Of a stretch of DNA of 64,000 nucleotides, positions 52,853 to 61,348 are shown one piece after another. The stretch's first letter is position 1; every line of letters starts with the position of its first letter. A program made the position numbers and the translations under genes. This DNA is from Paraburkholderia sp. (GTDB lineage: Bacteria; Pseudomonadota; Gammaproteobacteria; Burkholderiales; Burkholderiaceae), in NCBI RefSeq assembly GCF_028283785.1, contig NZ_JAPWKB010000013.1, positions 1-64,000 of the forward strand. Direction: 5' to 3'. The notes under the pieces were generated by a model, which was not told where the DNA came from, ran no database searches, and saw only the letters and a list, made by a program, of their open reading frames with translations.

Positions 52853-53254
52853 TTAAGCCTTGCGATGCGCATCGGTGTCGAGCGCGCGTTCCGCCGCTTC
52901 TCCGACGAGGCCGTGATAGTACAGATGCACGCCGATCGCGAGCGAATCGTGACGGATTTCCTGGAACACCTTCCAGGCTTTCAGCGGATCTTTCAGCAGC
53001 AGGTAATGCGCTTCTTCCGCGATCAGACGTGCGGTTTCATGCAGACCATGACCGTGCAGTTTGTCGACGAGCGCGTCGAGGCTGCGATGCGTGCGCGCGT
53101 CGGTGCGCGGATACAGCATATGCAGCACCGCGACGTTCTGGCTCTTCAGCGCTGCGGACAACGCGACCACGATGTCCTGGTGATTCAGCGCGGTGACGAT
53201 ACTGTCTTCAGCGTGTTGGTGGTTAGGGAACAGGCTTTCAAGTGATGCGTTCAT
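52853..53254 (-). CDS. Hypothetical helical protein (133 aa)
   Basis: Soluble, helix-rich and His-rich (MNASLESLFPNHQHAEDS ... LDALVDKLHGHGLHETARLIAEEAHYLLL). No family recognised. ATG 53254 has AAGGA upstream. A perfect minus-strand terminator lies only about 30 bases before the start, so expression may depend on read-through or on a promoter hidden in that leader. The frame is open to 53449 but that would translate the terminator. Confidence 0.7.
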   Translation of the reverse strand: MNASLESLFPNHQHAEDSIVTALNHQDIVVALSAALKSQNVAVLHMLYPRTDARTHRSLDALVDKLHGHGLHETARLIAEEAHYLLLKDPLKAWKVFQEIRHDSLAIGVHLYYHGLVGEAAERALDTDAHRKA

Positions 53255-53282
53255 CGTGTGTTCCTTGTTGTTCTGTTTGAAC

Positions 53283-53309
53283 AAAAAGCCCGCCGTGACA
53301 ACGGCGGGC
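53283..53309 (-). terminator. Terminator or attenuator upstream of the 133-aa gene
   Basis: GCCCGCCGT (53288-53296) / ACGGCGGGC (53301-53309), 9-bp perfect stem, four-base loop, and T5 on the minus strand. It lies in the leader of the leftward gene that starts at 53254. Confidence 0.75.
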
Positions 53310-53651
53310 CGGTCCAGCGATAACACTACAGCGGTACAGCAACGTGTTTTGCAGGGGAAGCAAACACAGCATCCAGTATCGCAGTTCCCGCGCACCCGCG
53401 CTGCACGCCTGCTGCAAAACATTGTTGCGCGATCTTGCATTCCTTTCATTTACCCCGCAGTCCGTGGGCGCTTCGTTCGCACCTTTAGCTTGCCTTTCCA
53501 TAAAAACCGCAGGACGCGTGCCACTTTCGTTTAGTCCATGACATTCCGTCGCCGATAGGAAATCTCTCTGTGCTTCCGTCGATTAAGCGCGTCGGCGGTT
53601 CGTCAGAGCCTCTACAATCGGAACGAGGCCAACAGGAAAGGAGAGCAGCTG
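53310..53651. other. Leader / divergent promoter region
   Basis: Between the minus-strand terminator and the rightward debranching-enzyme gene. The minus strand carries a possible sigma-54 site (listed separately) that would start a transcript of about 215 bases ending at the terminator. No protein gene is convincing; one Cys-rich minus-strand frame overlaps. Confidence 0.45.
53509..53523 (-). promoter_or_regulatory. Possible sigma-54 (-24/-12) promoter
   Basis: On the minus strand TGGCACGCGTCCTGC: the -24 TGGCACG is perfect, the -12 reads CTGC against TTGC, and the GG-N10-GC spacing is exact. It would drive the leader of the 133-aa gene. No enhancer site was identified. Confidence 0.35.
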
Positions 53652-55928
53652 ATGCAGGATCCAGAAGCACTTGGCGGATTGTCGAGCGGTGTCGATCATA
53701 TCGAGCAGGAAGCGGACGGCGCATTCATTCCCCCTGAAAAGCAGAGCGTCGCAAGCGCGAACCAGTATGTGCTGAAGTCGGGCGATACCTTTATCGTCAA
53801 CGACCCGTTGGGCGACATCACCGGTATCGACGACGGCCTGTTCGTCAACGACACGCGCGTGCTGTCGCAATTGCGACTGACCTTCGGCGGCCGCGCGCCT
53901 TCGCTGCTGTCGGGCAGTGTCAGCAGCGACAACACCGCTTTCACCGCGCATCTGACGAACCGGCCGTTGCCGCCGCTCGGCGGCGATCACACACCGGAAG
54001 GCGTGATTCACGTCGAGCGTGTGCGCGTGCTGTCCGGTACTACGCTGAACGAAGCGATCGAACTTACCAATTACGGCACGACCGACGCGGTCGTGCCGCT
54101 GTCCATTTCGTTTGGAAGCGACTTCCGGGACATGTTCGAAGTGCGCGGACTGAAGCGCGAGGTGCGCGGTCATGTCGAGCCGCCGCGTGTCGAGCATGGC
54201 GAAGTGCTGCTCGGTTACGTGGGTCTCGACGAAGTGGTGCGGCGCGTGCAGATTGCGTTTTCGCCGGAGCCGAGCAAGCTGTTCGCCGACCGCGCCGATT
54301 ACTCCGTCAAGCTGCCGGCGCAAGCGTGCGTGTCGATCTATCTGTCGGTGGATGTGAAGGTCGACGCGCCCGGCGACGTCCCGAGCGGCGATATCAGCCG
54401 GCCTTCGCCGGGCATCAACGAAGCGCATCTGTCGCAGATCGCAGCCGCGCGCCCGCGCGTCGGCCGTGCCGCCGTGCGTGCCGCGCTGGTCGATGCGCAT
54501 CTGGTGATGCGCGAGCGGCGGCGTGCCACCGCGCGCGTGCGCTCCAGCAATCCGCTGTTCAACGCGTGGATCGACCGCTCGCTTGCCGATCTCGGGCTGT
54601 TGACGACAGACCTGCCCAGCGGTCCGTATCCGTATGCGGGTATTCCGTGGTTTTCGACACCGTTCGGTCGCGACGCGGTAATCACGTCGCTGCAGACGTT
54701 GTGGCTGCAACCTTCTCTCGCCGCCGGCGTGTTGCGTTTTCAGGCGCAGCATCAGGCACGCGAAGACTCGGCGTTTCGTGATGCGGCGGTCGGCAAGATC
54801 ATGCACGAGATGCGTAAGAGCGAGATGGCCGCGACCGGCGAAGTGCCGTTTGCGCTGTATTACGGCGGCGTGGACACGACGCCGCTCTTTATCGTGCTCG
54901 CAGGTGCCTATGCCGCCCGAACCGGCGACATGGCGCTGATCGACGAACTGTGGCCCGCGTTGCAACGCGCCGCGCAATGGGTTGCGCGGGTCTGCGACAA
55001 GAACCGGTTCGGCCTGCTCGATTATCAACGCGCGTCCGACGGCGGACTCGCGAATCAAGGCTGGAAAGACAGCCATGATTCCGTGTTTCATGCGGACGGC
55101 CGCTTCCCCGATGGTCCGATTGCATTGGTCGAAGTGCAGGCGTATGCAAGCGCCGCATTCGACACGATGGCGCACTTCGCGACCTTGCGCGGCCTCACCG
55201 GCGACGCCGCCCAGTACACCGATCGCGCGCGCAGAATCCGCGCATGCGTCGAGGAAAAGTACTGGATGGACGATATGGGCTTCTACGGTATCGCGCTCGA
55301 CGGGCACGGCGAATTGTGTCGTGTGATGGCGTCGAACGCGGGGCATCTGCTGGCGTTCGGACTGGCATCGCGCGAACGCGGCGAGGCGGTCGCACGCGGA
55401 CTCGAATCGGCGTTGTTTCATACCGGCTGGGGCGTGCGAACGCTGGCCGCCAGTCAGGCTCGTTTCAATCCGATGGCCTATCACAACGGTTCCGTCTGGC
55501 CGCACGACAACGCGATCTGCGCGCGCGGCGTCGCGCGCTACGGGTCGAAGGCGTCGGCGGTGCGGCTGTTGCAGGCGTTGTTCCAGGCGGCCGTGAACTT
55601 CGATATGCGCTTGCCGGAACTGTTCTGCGGCTTTCCGCGCCGACGGGGCGAACCGCCTACCGCCTATCCGGTTGCGTGTCTGCCGCAAGCGTGGGCGGCG
55701 GGTTCGCCGTTCATGATGCTGGAGGCATGCCTCGGCATGACCATCGACGCGCACAAGCGGGAAGTAGTGATCGAGCAACCGATGTTGCCCGACGGTATCG
55801 ACTGGATCGAAATCGGCGATCTGCGCGTCGGCGATTCGTCGGTTACGGTGACGTTCCGGCGCGTTGCCGGCAAGGTGGTCGCATCGGCTGCGGAGCAGGG
55901 CGATGTGCGGGTGATCGCGCTGCTTTGA
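53652..55928 (+). CDS. Glycogen-debranching-type amylo-alpha-1,6-glucosidase
   Basis: A 758-aa two-domain protein: an N-terminal beta domain of the GDE-N type (about 35-260; YVLKSGDTFIVNDPLGDITGIDDGLFVNDTRVLSQLRL) and an (alpha/alpha)6 catalytic domain (about 300-740) with GIPWFSTPFGRDAVITSLQTLWL, LDYQRASDGGLANQGWKDS and SVWPHDNAICARG, where the likely acidic catalytic residues lie. It should hydrolyse alpha-glucosidic linkages in storage or imported glucans. GGAG precedes the ATG. Stand-alone gene, with no other glycogen genes next to it. Confidence 0.9.
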   Translation: MQDPEALGGLSSGVDHIEQEADGAFIPPEKQSVASANQYVLKSGDTFIVNDPLGDITGIDDGLFVNDTRVLSQLRLTFGGRAPSLLSGSVSSDNTAFTAHLTNRPLPPLGGDHTPEGVIHVERVRVLSGTTLNEAIELTNYGTTDAVVPLSISFGSDFRDMFEVRGLKREVRGHVEPPRVEHGEVLLGYVGLDEVVRRVQIAFSPEPSKLFADRADYSVKLPAQACVSIYLSVDVKVDAPGDVPSGDISRPSPGINEAHLSQIAAARPRVGRAAVRAALVDAHLVMRERRRATARVRSSNPLFNAWIDRSLADLGLLTTDLPSGPYPYAGIPWFSTPFGRDAVITSLQTLWLQPSLAAGVLRFQAQHQAREDSAFRDAAVGKIMHEMRKSEMAATGEVPFALYYGGVDTTPLFIVLAGAYAARTGDMALIDELWPALQRAAQWVARVCDKNRFGLLDYQRASDGGLANQGWKDSHDSVFHADGRFPDGPIALVEVQAYASAAFDTMAHFATLRGLTGDAAQYTDRARRIRACVEEKYWMDDMGFYGIALDGHGELCRVMASNAGHLLAFGLASRERGEAVARGLESALFHTGWGVRTLAASQARFNPMAYHNGSVWPHDNAICARGVARYGSKASAVRLLQALFQAAVNFDMRLPELFCGFPRRRGEPPTAYPVACLPQAWAAGSPFMMLEACLGMTIDAHKREVVIEQPMLPDGIDWIEIGDLRVGDSSVTVTFRRVAGKVVASAAEQGDVRVIALL

Positions 55929-55944
55929 GTCGGCACGGTACATA

Positions 55945-55983
55945 CGCATGCATGCATGACGTCCGCGCATGCGTGCATGCGTG
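55945..55983. repeat. GCATGC-family hairpin after the debranching gene
   Basis: ACGCATGCATGCATG (55945-55959) pairs with CATGCGTGCATGCGT (55969-55983), a 15-bp stem with a single G-U pair and a nine-base loop. It starts 17 bases after the stop, between convergent genes. Confidence 0.87.
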
Positions 55984-56050
55984 TGGCTCCGGCGTGTGCC
56001 GGATGTCGTGCCGGAAGCGGGGCCGTCGCGCGATGCGCGGCTCCGTTACG

Positions 56051-56482
56051 TCAATGCGCCCAAAACTGCTGGATGAGTCCGAGCACGCTCGACGGCGCAT
56101 TTCCCTTTCTGCAGTAGCCATCGAAATCGTCGAGTTTCCGCCCGTTCTGGGAAAGATAACTCTCGTCGAAAGAGGTGTACGCGAGGATCGCGAGGCTTTC
56201 GGTTGGAAGATATTGCCGGATCAGTTTTGCGGTTTCAAAGCCGTCACGTCCCGGCATCATGATATCCAGCACGACCACGTCGGGCACCCAGTCACGAACG
56301 CATTGAAGCGCCTCGCCGCATCCGGTCGCCGTGCGGGTTTCTATGCCGTCGCAATTCAGAAACGCCGCGAGCGCGTCTGCAATGTCGGGATGATCGTCGA
56401 CGACGAGCACTCGCGGGGCCTTGTTCAGCAAGCGCACGCTGCGCGTGCTCCATCTGCGGCAAGTGGACGTTTTTTCATTCAT
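56051..56482 (-). CDS. Single-domain response regulator
   Basis: A 143-aa receiver protein. The N-terminal 22 residues are a Ser/Arg-rich extension, followed by the acidic pair D29-D30, the phospho-acceptor D73 in VLDIMMPGRDG and a conserved lysine in YCRKGN. No output domain and no kinase neighbour, so its partner is unknown. The ATG at 56482 has a weak ribosome site. It ends convergently with the debranching gene. Confidence 0.87.
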   Translation of the reverse strand: MNEKTSTCRRWSTRSVRLLNKAPRVLVVDDHPDIADALAAFLNCDGIETRTATGCGEALQCVRDWVPDVVVLDIMMPGRDGFETAKLIRQYLPTESLAILAYTSFDESYLSQNGRKLDDFDGYCRKGNAPSSVLGLIQQFWAH

Positions 56483-56546
56483 TTTCGATTGACGAAGTTG
56501 TAGGGTTGCAAGCTCCGCGCAACCTTCATACCACGGCTGGACGGCG

Positions 56547-57713
56547 TCATCCCCTTGCATTCCCAACCGGGCGGTCTGTCCGGTGGCCGTTCATCATTCG
56601 CATCATCGCCGGACCGCCGGTCCTGAAGAAAACAGTCGCGAGCACGACGAAAACACCGCCGAACACGAAGTCCAGAACGGTGGTGTAGTTGAGCGTGATA
56701 GTCGCATCGGCAATGACGGTGTGGCGGGCATGCGGAATCCACCCGAAAGCATGGAACAGCATTTCGACTAACAACGCGGCGGTGACCATCGACAGATAGA
56801 AAATCGCTGCGAGCATCGCAGTCATCCTGCCGCCGTAATATTTGCGGTAGATGAGCAGAATCGGCACGATGATGAGATCGCCAAAAATAAATGCGGCGAC
56901 GCCACCAAAACTGATACCGCCGTTCCAGAGCACCGCCGCAAGCGGCACGTTGCCGACCGAACAGGTGAACGATGCGACCGCGATCAACGGCCCCACGAAC
57001 GCGCCCCAGATCATCGCGGCAGTGGGATGACCCTCGAGAAAAAACAGCTTCCAGAAGCTGTCCGGCACCCAGGCGCCGAGCGCGCCTGCGACCAGCAAAC
57101 CCGCGCCGATATCCCGCCAGAGCATCGACCAGGTCATCACGTACGAATGGCTGATTGCGACCCATCCTGCCTTCGATGAAAGCCGCTGACGCCACGTTCC
57201 TTCCTGTTTGTTCATCGACATTTTCGCATGGCCTTCCATGCTTCCCGCCACGCCTTTTTCCGCCTGGTCGATAGCCTGCTTCTTCGCCGGGCCGCTGACG
57301 AACAGACGGAATAGCAGCACCATGATGACGATCATGATGGGACCGCCGATGAACTCGGCAGCCGCAAACTGCCACGATATGAGCACCCACATCAGCACGC
57401 CGAGTTCGAGTACGAGATTCGTGGCGGCAAACTGGAACGCCATCGCGGCCGTGAAATCGCCACCCTTGCGAACAATCGAGCGCGCCATCGCGACAGCCGC
57501 GTAAGAGCACGACGAAGACGCGGCGCCGAGCAGGCTTGCGACCGTCAGCGAACGGGGAGACGCATCCGGCAGCAGTCTGGACATTTCGGACTTCGAGACC
57601 CCGACCTCGATCACGGCCGAGAACAGGAAGCCCAGACTCAGCCCCCAGAAGATCTGCCACAACATCGTGAATGCCATCCATAACGCGTGACCGGTTGCGG
57701 TGACTATCGCCAT
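56547..57713 (-). CDS. DUF318/UPF0718 permease (ArsP/YraQ type)
   Basis: A 388-aa protein with about eight membrane helices in two repeated halves. Each half has a conserved cysteine-serine turn, SSCSYAAVAM and SFTCSVGNVPLAAVLW, typical of this permease family, some of which (ArsP) export organoarsenicals. Between the halves is a charged cytoplasmic loop with KKQAIDQAEKG. The substrate is unknown and no ars genes are near. GGAG precedes the ATG at 57713. The receiver gene follows 64 bases downstream on the same strand. Confidence 0.88.
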   Translation of the reverse strand: MAIVTATGHALWMAFTMLWQIFWGLSLGFLFSAVIEVGVSKSEMSRLLPDASPRSLTVASLLGAASSSCSYAAVAMARSIVRKGGDFTAAMAFQFAATNLVLELGVLMWVLISWQFAAAEFIGGPIMIVIMVLLFRLFVSGPAKKQAIDQAEKGVAGSMEGHAKMSMNKQEGTWRQRLSSKAGWVAISHSYVMTWSMLWRDIGAGLLVAGALGAWVPDSFWKLFFLEGHPTAAMIWGAFVGPLIAVASFTCSVGNVPLAAVLWNGGISFGGVAAFIFGDLIIVPILLIYRKYYGGRMTAMLAAIFYLSMVTAALLVEMLFHAFGWIPHARHTVIADATITLNYTTVLDFVFGGVFVVLATVFFRTGGPAMMRMMNGHRTDRPVGNARG

Positions 57714-57931
57714 CGTTACTCCGCTGAGATTTCGGTTGGATGGAAACCGGTGATCGCTGGTATTGCGTCGATGCGTCAGCAATATGTGCGCCATATGCGC
57801 CGTGTGCGCCGATGTGACGGGCCGAAGGTCGGGTTTCCGCGCACGCGATGGCAAGCGCGCGTGAGGTCGCCGTAACCGGCGTCCGGCAATGCGACTCGAT
57901 TTCGTGTTCATGGCTCGCGCAAGACGGGTGG

Positions 57932-57945
57932 TAACATTTGTTGTC
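57932..57945. promoter_or_regulatory. RpiR operator-like site before the regulator gene
   Basis: TAACATTTGTTGTC resembles the palindrome AACATATGTTGT found at the aminotransferase promoter (one mismatch over 12 bases). It is 42 bases before the RpiR start and suggests autoregulation. Confidence 0.5.
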
Positions 57946-57986
57946 AACCGGCTTTCCGTTACAACTTGCTCACACCGAACCTTCGC

Positions 57987-58847
57987 ATGCCCGACAGTTT
58001 CGACCAGCTTGCCGCGCTGATCCGAGCGCGCTTCTCCGAACTCAGCCCGCAGTTTCAGATGGGCGCTGGTTTTCTGCTCGACCATCCCGACGAAGTCGCG
58101 GTGTCGTCGATGCGCAAGGTGGCCGAGCGTGCGCAGGTGCAACCGGCGTCGCTGGTTCGTCTATCGCAACAACTCGGTTTTCCGGGCTGGAACGAGCTTC
58201 GCGATCTGTTCGTCGCCCGCGTGCGCACACGTCCCGAACCACTGACGAGTCGCGCGCGGTCGCTGGTCAAATCCAGCGCGAAAGATGCGCTTGCAACGGA
58301 TCTGCTCGTCGCGCAACAACACAATCTGGCCGTGACGGCCGCACACAACACCCGCACGATGGTCGAAGCCGCGCGCCTGCTGCGTCGCGCGCCGCAGGTT
58401 CATGTCGCGGGTTTTCGCTCCTGTTATGCGATTGCCTTCGGGTTTCTGTACGGCTATCGCCTGTTTCGCTCGTCGGTGTCGCTGCTCAACGGCGAGGCGG
58501 GCACGCTGGAGATGCAGTTGCGTACAGTCGAGCGTGACAGCGCCACCGTCGTGATCAGTTTCGCGCCGTATTCGGTCGAAGCCGCGCGTGTCGCGGAAGC
58601 GGTGCTGGAGCAGGGCGGCAAGCTGATCGCCATTACCGACAGCGCTGTGTCGCCGATCGCGCTGAACGCCGACAAGGTGCTGATCTTTTCGCACGACAGC
58701 CCGTCGTTTTTTCCGTCGCTGGTCGCTGCGACCGCGATAACCGAATCGCTGGTCGCGCATCTGCTGGCGCTGGAAGGCTCGGATGCGGTCGAGAAGCTCG
58801 GCGCGGTCGAGGCTTCGTTGCATTCCCGGGGCGCATACGTACCTTGA
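57987..58847 (+). CDS. MurR/RpiR-family transcriptional regulator
   Basis: A 286-aa regulator: N-terminal HTH-6 domain (about 1-75; EVAVSSMRKVAERAQVQPASLVRLSQQLGFPGWNELRDLF) and a C-terminal SIS sugar-phosphate-type domain (about 125-260; VHVAGFRSCYAIAFGFLYG, ATVVISFAPYS, LIAITDSAVSPIA). It lies upstream of a class-III aminotransferase with a matching palindrome in both promoters, so it probably controls that gene and itself. ATG 57987 lacks a good ribosome site; the frame is open to 57966. Confidence 0.9.
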   Translation: MPDSFDQLAALIRARFSELSPQFQMGAGFLLDHPDEVAVSSMRKVAERAQVQPASLVRLSQQLGFPGWNELRDLFVARVRTRPEPLTSRARSLVKSSAKDALATDLLVAQQHNLAVTAAHNTRTMVEAARLLRRAPQVHVAGFRSCYAIAFGFLYGYRLFRSSVSLLNGEAGTLEMQLRTVERDSATVVISFAPYSVEAARVAEAVLEQGGKLIAITDSAVSPIALNADKVLIFSHDSPSFFPSLVAATAITESLVAHLLALEGSDAVEKLGAVEASLHSRGAYVP

Positions 58848-58899
58848 TGCATGCGCTGCACGCATGCATGCCGCCGCAATCCGGCCGCGCATGCGTTTT
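58847..58899. repeat. GCATGC-family hairpin overlapping the RpiR stop
   Basis: ATGCATGCG (58847-58855) / CGCATGCAT (58861-58869), perfect 9-bp stem with loop CTGCA; the first base is the last base of the TGA stop. A further GCGCATGCG with a T5 run follows at 58887-58899. Confidence 0.83.
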
Positions 58900-58954
58900 T
58901 AGCGTCCTGTAGCGGCTTTCTTTCGTTTTGCCATCATTCGATACCTGACGCGTG

Positions 58955-59013
58955 ACAACACGCGCGTTGTTTGTCCGCCCATATTGACAACATATGTTGT
59001 TGAGCGCTATAAA
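58955..59013 (+). promoter_or_regulatory. Promoter and RpiR-type operators of the aminotransferase gene
   Basis: TTGACA (58984-58989), 18 bases, TATAAA (59008-59013). The perfect palindrome ACAACATATGTTGT (58987-59000) overlaps the -35 and spacer. An ACAAC-N6-GTTGT dyad lies 17 bases upstream (58955-58970). This is the arrangement expected for a repressor. Confidence 0.7.
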
Positions 59014-59110
59014 TCGCATCATGTGTTGACGCGCCGCGCAGTGCCACGTGTTGCGTCCGGCCGCGATCGCCTGGTCCGGTCCACAGGTCCACTCCGTCCA
59101 CAGGAAAACC

Positions 59111-60454
59111 ATGTCCACCGTCTTTCACCGGATGCCGAAGCAGGCGCTGCCGGTCGCCGTCGCCGGTGACGGCATCGAGATCATCGATTCGACGGGCAAA
59201 CGCTATATCGACGCGTCCGGTGGCGCGGCCGTGTCGTGCCTCGGTCACAGCAACCAGCGTGTGATCGATGCGATGCGCCGCCAGTCGCAACAGTTGCCGT
59301 ACGCGCATACGTCGTTTTTCACCACACACGCGGCCGAGGAACTCGCGCAGCGGCTGGTCGATGGTGCGCCCGCCGGGCTTGGTCATGTGTATTTCGTGTC
59401 AGGCGGTTCGGAGGCCATCGAGGCCGCGCTGAAGCTCGCGCGGCAATACTTCGTGGAAACCGGTCAGCCGCAGCGCCGCCATTTCATCGCGCGTCGGCAG
59501 AGTTATCACGGCAATACGCTCGGCGCGCTTGCCATTGGCGGCAACGCGTGGCGTCGCGAGCCATTTTTGCCGATCCTGATCGAAGCGCATCACGTGAGCC
59601 CGTGCTACGCGTATCGCGAACAACGTGCAGATGAAACGGAAGAAGCCTTTGCACAGCGTCTTGCCGACGAACTCGAACAGAAGATTCTCGAACTCGGCGC
59701 GGAAACGGTCGCGGCCTTCGTCGCCGAAACGGTGGTCGGCGCGACGGCGGGCGCAGTGCCGCCCGTGCGCGACTATCTGCGCAAGATTCGCGCGGTGTGC
59801 AACCGCTACGGCGTGCTGCTGATCCTCGATGAAATCATGTGCGGAATGGGGCGCACCGGCCATCTGTACGCGTGCGACGAAGACGGCGTGACGCCCGACC
59901 TGCTGACCATCGCAAAGGGTCTCGGCGCAGGCTATCAACCGATCGGCGCCACCCTCGTGAGCGACCGTATTTACGATGCGATCGTCGGCGGATCGGGTTT
60001 TTTCCAGCATGGCCATACCTATCTCGCGCACGCGACGGCATGTGCGGCGGCGCTCGAAGTACAGCGCGTGATTGCCGAGGACAAGCTGCTCGACAACGTG
60101 CTGGCGCGCGGCGAACAGTTGCGCACGCAACTGCGCGGGCACTACGCGCAGCATCCGCACATCGGTGACGTGCGCGGGCGTGGATTGTTCGTCGGTGTCG
60201 AACTGGTTCGGGATCGCGAAACGAAAACACCGTTCGATCCGTCGCTGAAACTGCATGGCGCGATCCGGCGCGAGGCGTTCGCGCGTGGGCTGATGGTGTA
60301 TCCGATGGGCGGCACGGTCGATGGCCGGATCGGCGATCATGTGTTGCTCGCACCGCCGTTTATCTGCACCGCGCAGAACATCGACGCAATTGTCGATCGC
60401 CTTGCCGATTCGATCGAGGCCGCGCTGGTTTCGAGCGGCGCACGCGTAGCGTGA
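59111..60454 (+). CDS. Class-III PLP aminotransferase
   Basis: A 447-aa omega-type aminotransferase. Substrate-loop SGGSEAIEAALKLARQY, the PLP-ring aspartate D240 in ILDEIMCGMGRTG, and the PLP lysine K269 in LTIAKGLGAGYQPIGA are in place. Family members transfer amino groups from omega-amino acids, diamines or beta-amino acids to pyruvate or 2-oxoglutarate; the substrate is unknown. An RpiR regulator with matching operators lies upstream. A 14-bp perfect hairpin follows the stop, then a carboxymuconolactone-decarboxylase-like gene that may be in the same unit. Confidence 0.92.
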   Translation: MSTVFHRMPKQALPVAVAGDGIEIIDSTGKRYIDASGGAAVSCLGHSNQRVIDAMRRQSQQLPYAHTSFFTTHAAEELAQRLVDGAPAGLGHVYFVSGGSEAIEAALKLARQYFVETGQPQRRHFIARRQSYHGNTLGALAIGGNAWRREPFLPILIEAHHVSPCYAYREQRADETEEAFAQRLADELEQKILELGAETVAAFVAETVVGATAGAVPPVRDYLRKIRAVCNRYGVLLILDEIMCGMGRTGHLYACDEDGVTPDLLTIAKGLGAGYQPIGATLVSDRIYDAIVGGSGFFQHGHTYLAHATACAAALEVQRVIAEDKLLDNVLARGEQLRTQLRGHYAQHPHIGDVRGRGLFVGVELVRDRETKTPFDPSLKLHGAIRREAFARGLMVYPMGGTVDGRIGDHVLLAPPFICTAQNIDAIVDRLADSIEAALVSSGARVA

Positions 60455-60461
60455 TCCTTCT

Positions 60462-60525
60462 ATGCATGCGTCATGTATCGATGCATGACGCATGCATCGC
60501 ACCATTCCTAAAACGCATGCATGGA
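60462..60525. repeat. GCATGC-family hairpin after the aminotransferase gene
   Basis: ATGCATGCGTCATG (60462-60475) / CATGACGCATGCAT (60484-60497), a perfect 14-bp stem with an eight-base loop, seven bases after the stop. A further GCATGCATGGAG follows, in which the last bases form the ribosome site of the next gene. Confidence 0.9.
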
Positions 60526-60533
60526 GATTTCCC

Positions 60534-61106
60534 ATGACGAACCGTTCGAATTCGCCTGCCCGTTTGCCGGCTTTCGACGCAGCGCAGGCCACGACCGAAC
60601 AGAAAGCCGTCCTCGATGAAATCCTGTCAGGGCCGCGCGGCAATCTGAATGGGCCATTCCTTGGCTGGATTCACAGTCCCGAACTCGCGCAGCATGCGCA
60701 GCGCCTCGGCGCGTTTTGCCGTTACAAAACCGGCTTGCCGCTACGGTTGTCGGAACTGGCGATTCTGGTCACGGCGGCGCGTTGGCAGGCTCAGGCGGAG
60801 TGGTATATCCACTATCCGATCGCGCTCGAAGCAGGCGTGCCGGTCGAAGTGGCCGAGGCGATCCGGATCGGCGGCAGCCCGTCTTTCGACAATGACGACG
60901 ATGCGCTGATCTATGCGTTCGCGTCGGCGTTATACGACGCGAAGCGGGTGCCGGATGAGATCTATGCGAAGGCCGTCGCACGCTTCGGTCACGCGGTCAC
61001 GATCAATCTGGTGGGCCTGCTCGGCTATTACGCGCTGGTCGCCATGACGCTGAATGTGTTCGACATGCGCGCTCAAGGACAGGCAACGTTACCGTTCTCC
61101 GAATGA
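60534..61106 (+). CDS. Carboxymuconolactone-decarboxylase-family protein
   Basis: A 190-aa helical CMD/AhpD-like protein. It has the family core LRLSELAILVTAARWQAQAEWYIHYPIALEAGV, but no CxxC pair, so peroxidase activity of the AhpD type is unlikely; it may be a decarboxylase or lactonase-like enzyme. ATG 60534 has GGAG upstream. It lies 79 bases after the aminotransferase, separated by a hairpin repeat, in the same direction. Confidence 0.87.
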   Translation: MTNRSNSPARLPAFDAAQATTEQKAVLDEILSGPRGNLNGPFLGWIHSPELAQHAQRLGAFCRYKTGLPLRLSELAILVTAARWQAQAEWYIHYPIALEAGVPVEVAEAIRIGGSPSFDNDDDALIYAFASALYDAKRVPDEIYAKAVARFGHAVTINLVGLLGYYALVAMTLNVFDMRAQGQATLPFSE

Positions 61107-61348
61107 CCATGCGCGTCGCTACGGTATCAATGACCGTATCGATGCCGTGACGTGTGACCTTGGCGCCGTGAACGCAGCGGTTGCGGGAAGCGCCTATGAT
61201 GAAGGCCGGTTCACGCCCGCAGGATTACGCGGCGCGGCATTCGCGATTCGACGTCGTCACCGCAAACCCCTGGGCGGGACCATTGCGGCGGGGTGTTTCC
61301 CGGACGGACGATCGCACGGCGGCGCACGAGACACCCAAGGAGAGAGCG

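Noticed and set aside
53583..55970. A very long open frame on the minus strand across the debranching-enzyme gene
   Set aside because: It mirrors the plus-strand gene, is dominated by Arg, His and Ala, has no ribosome site and no domain; it reflects GC3-rich codons of the true gene.
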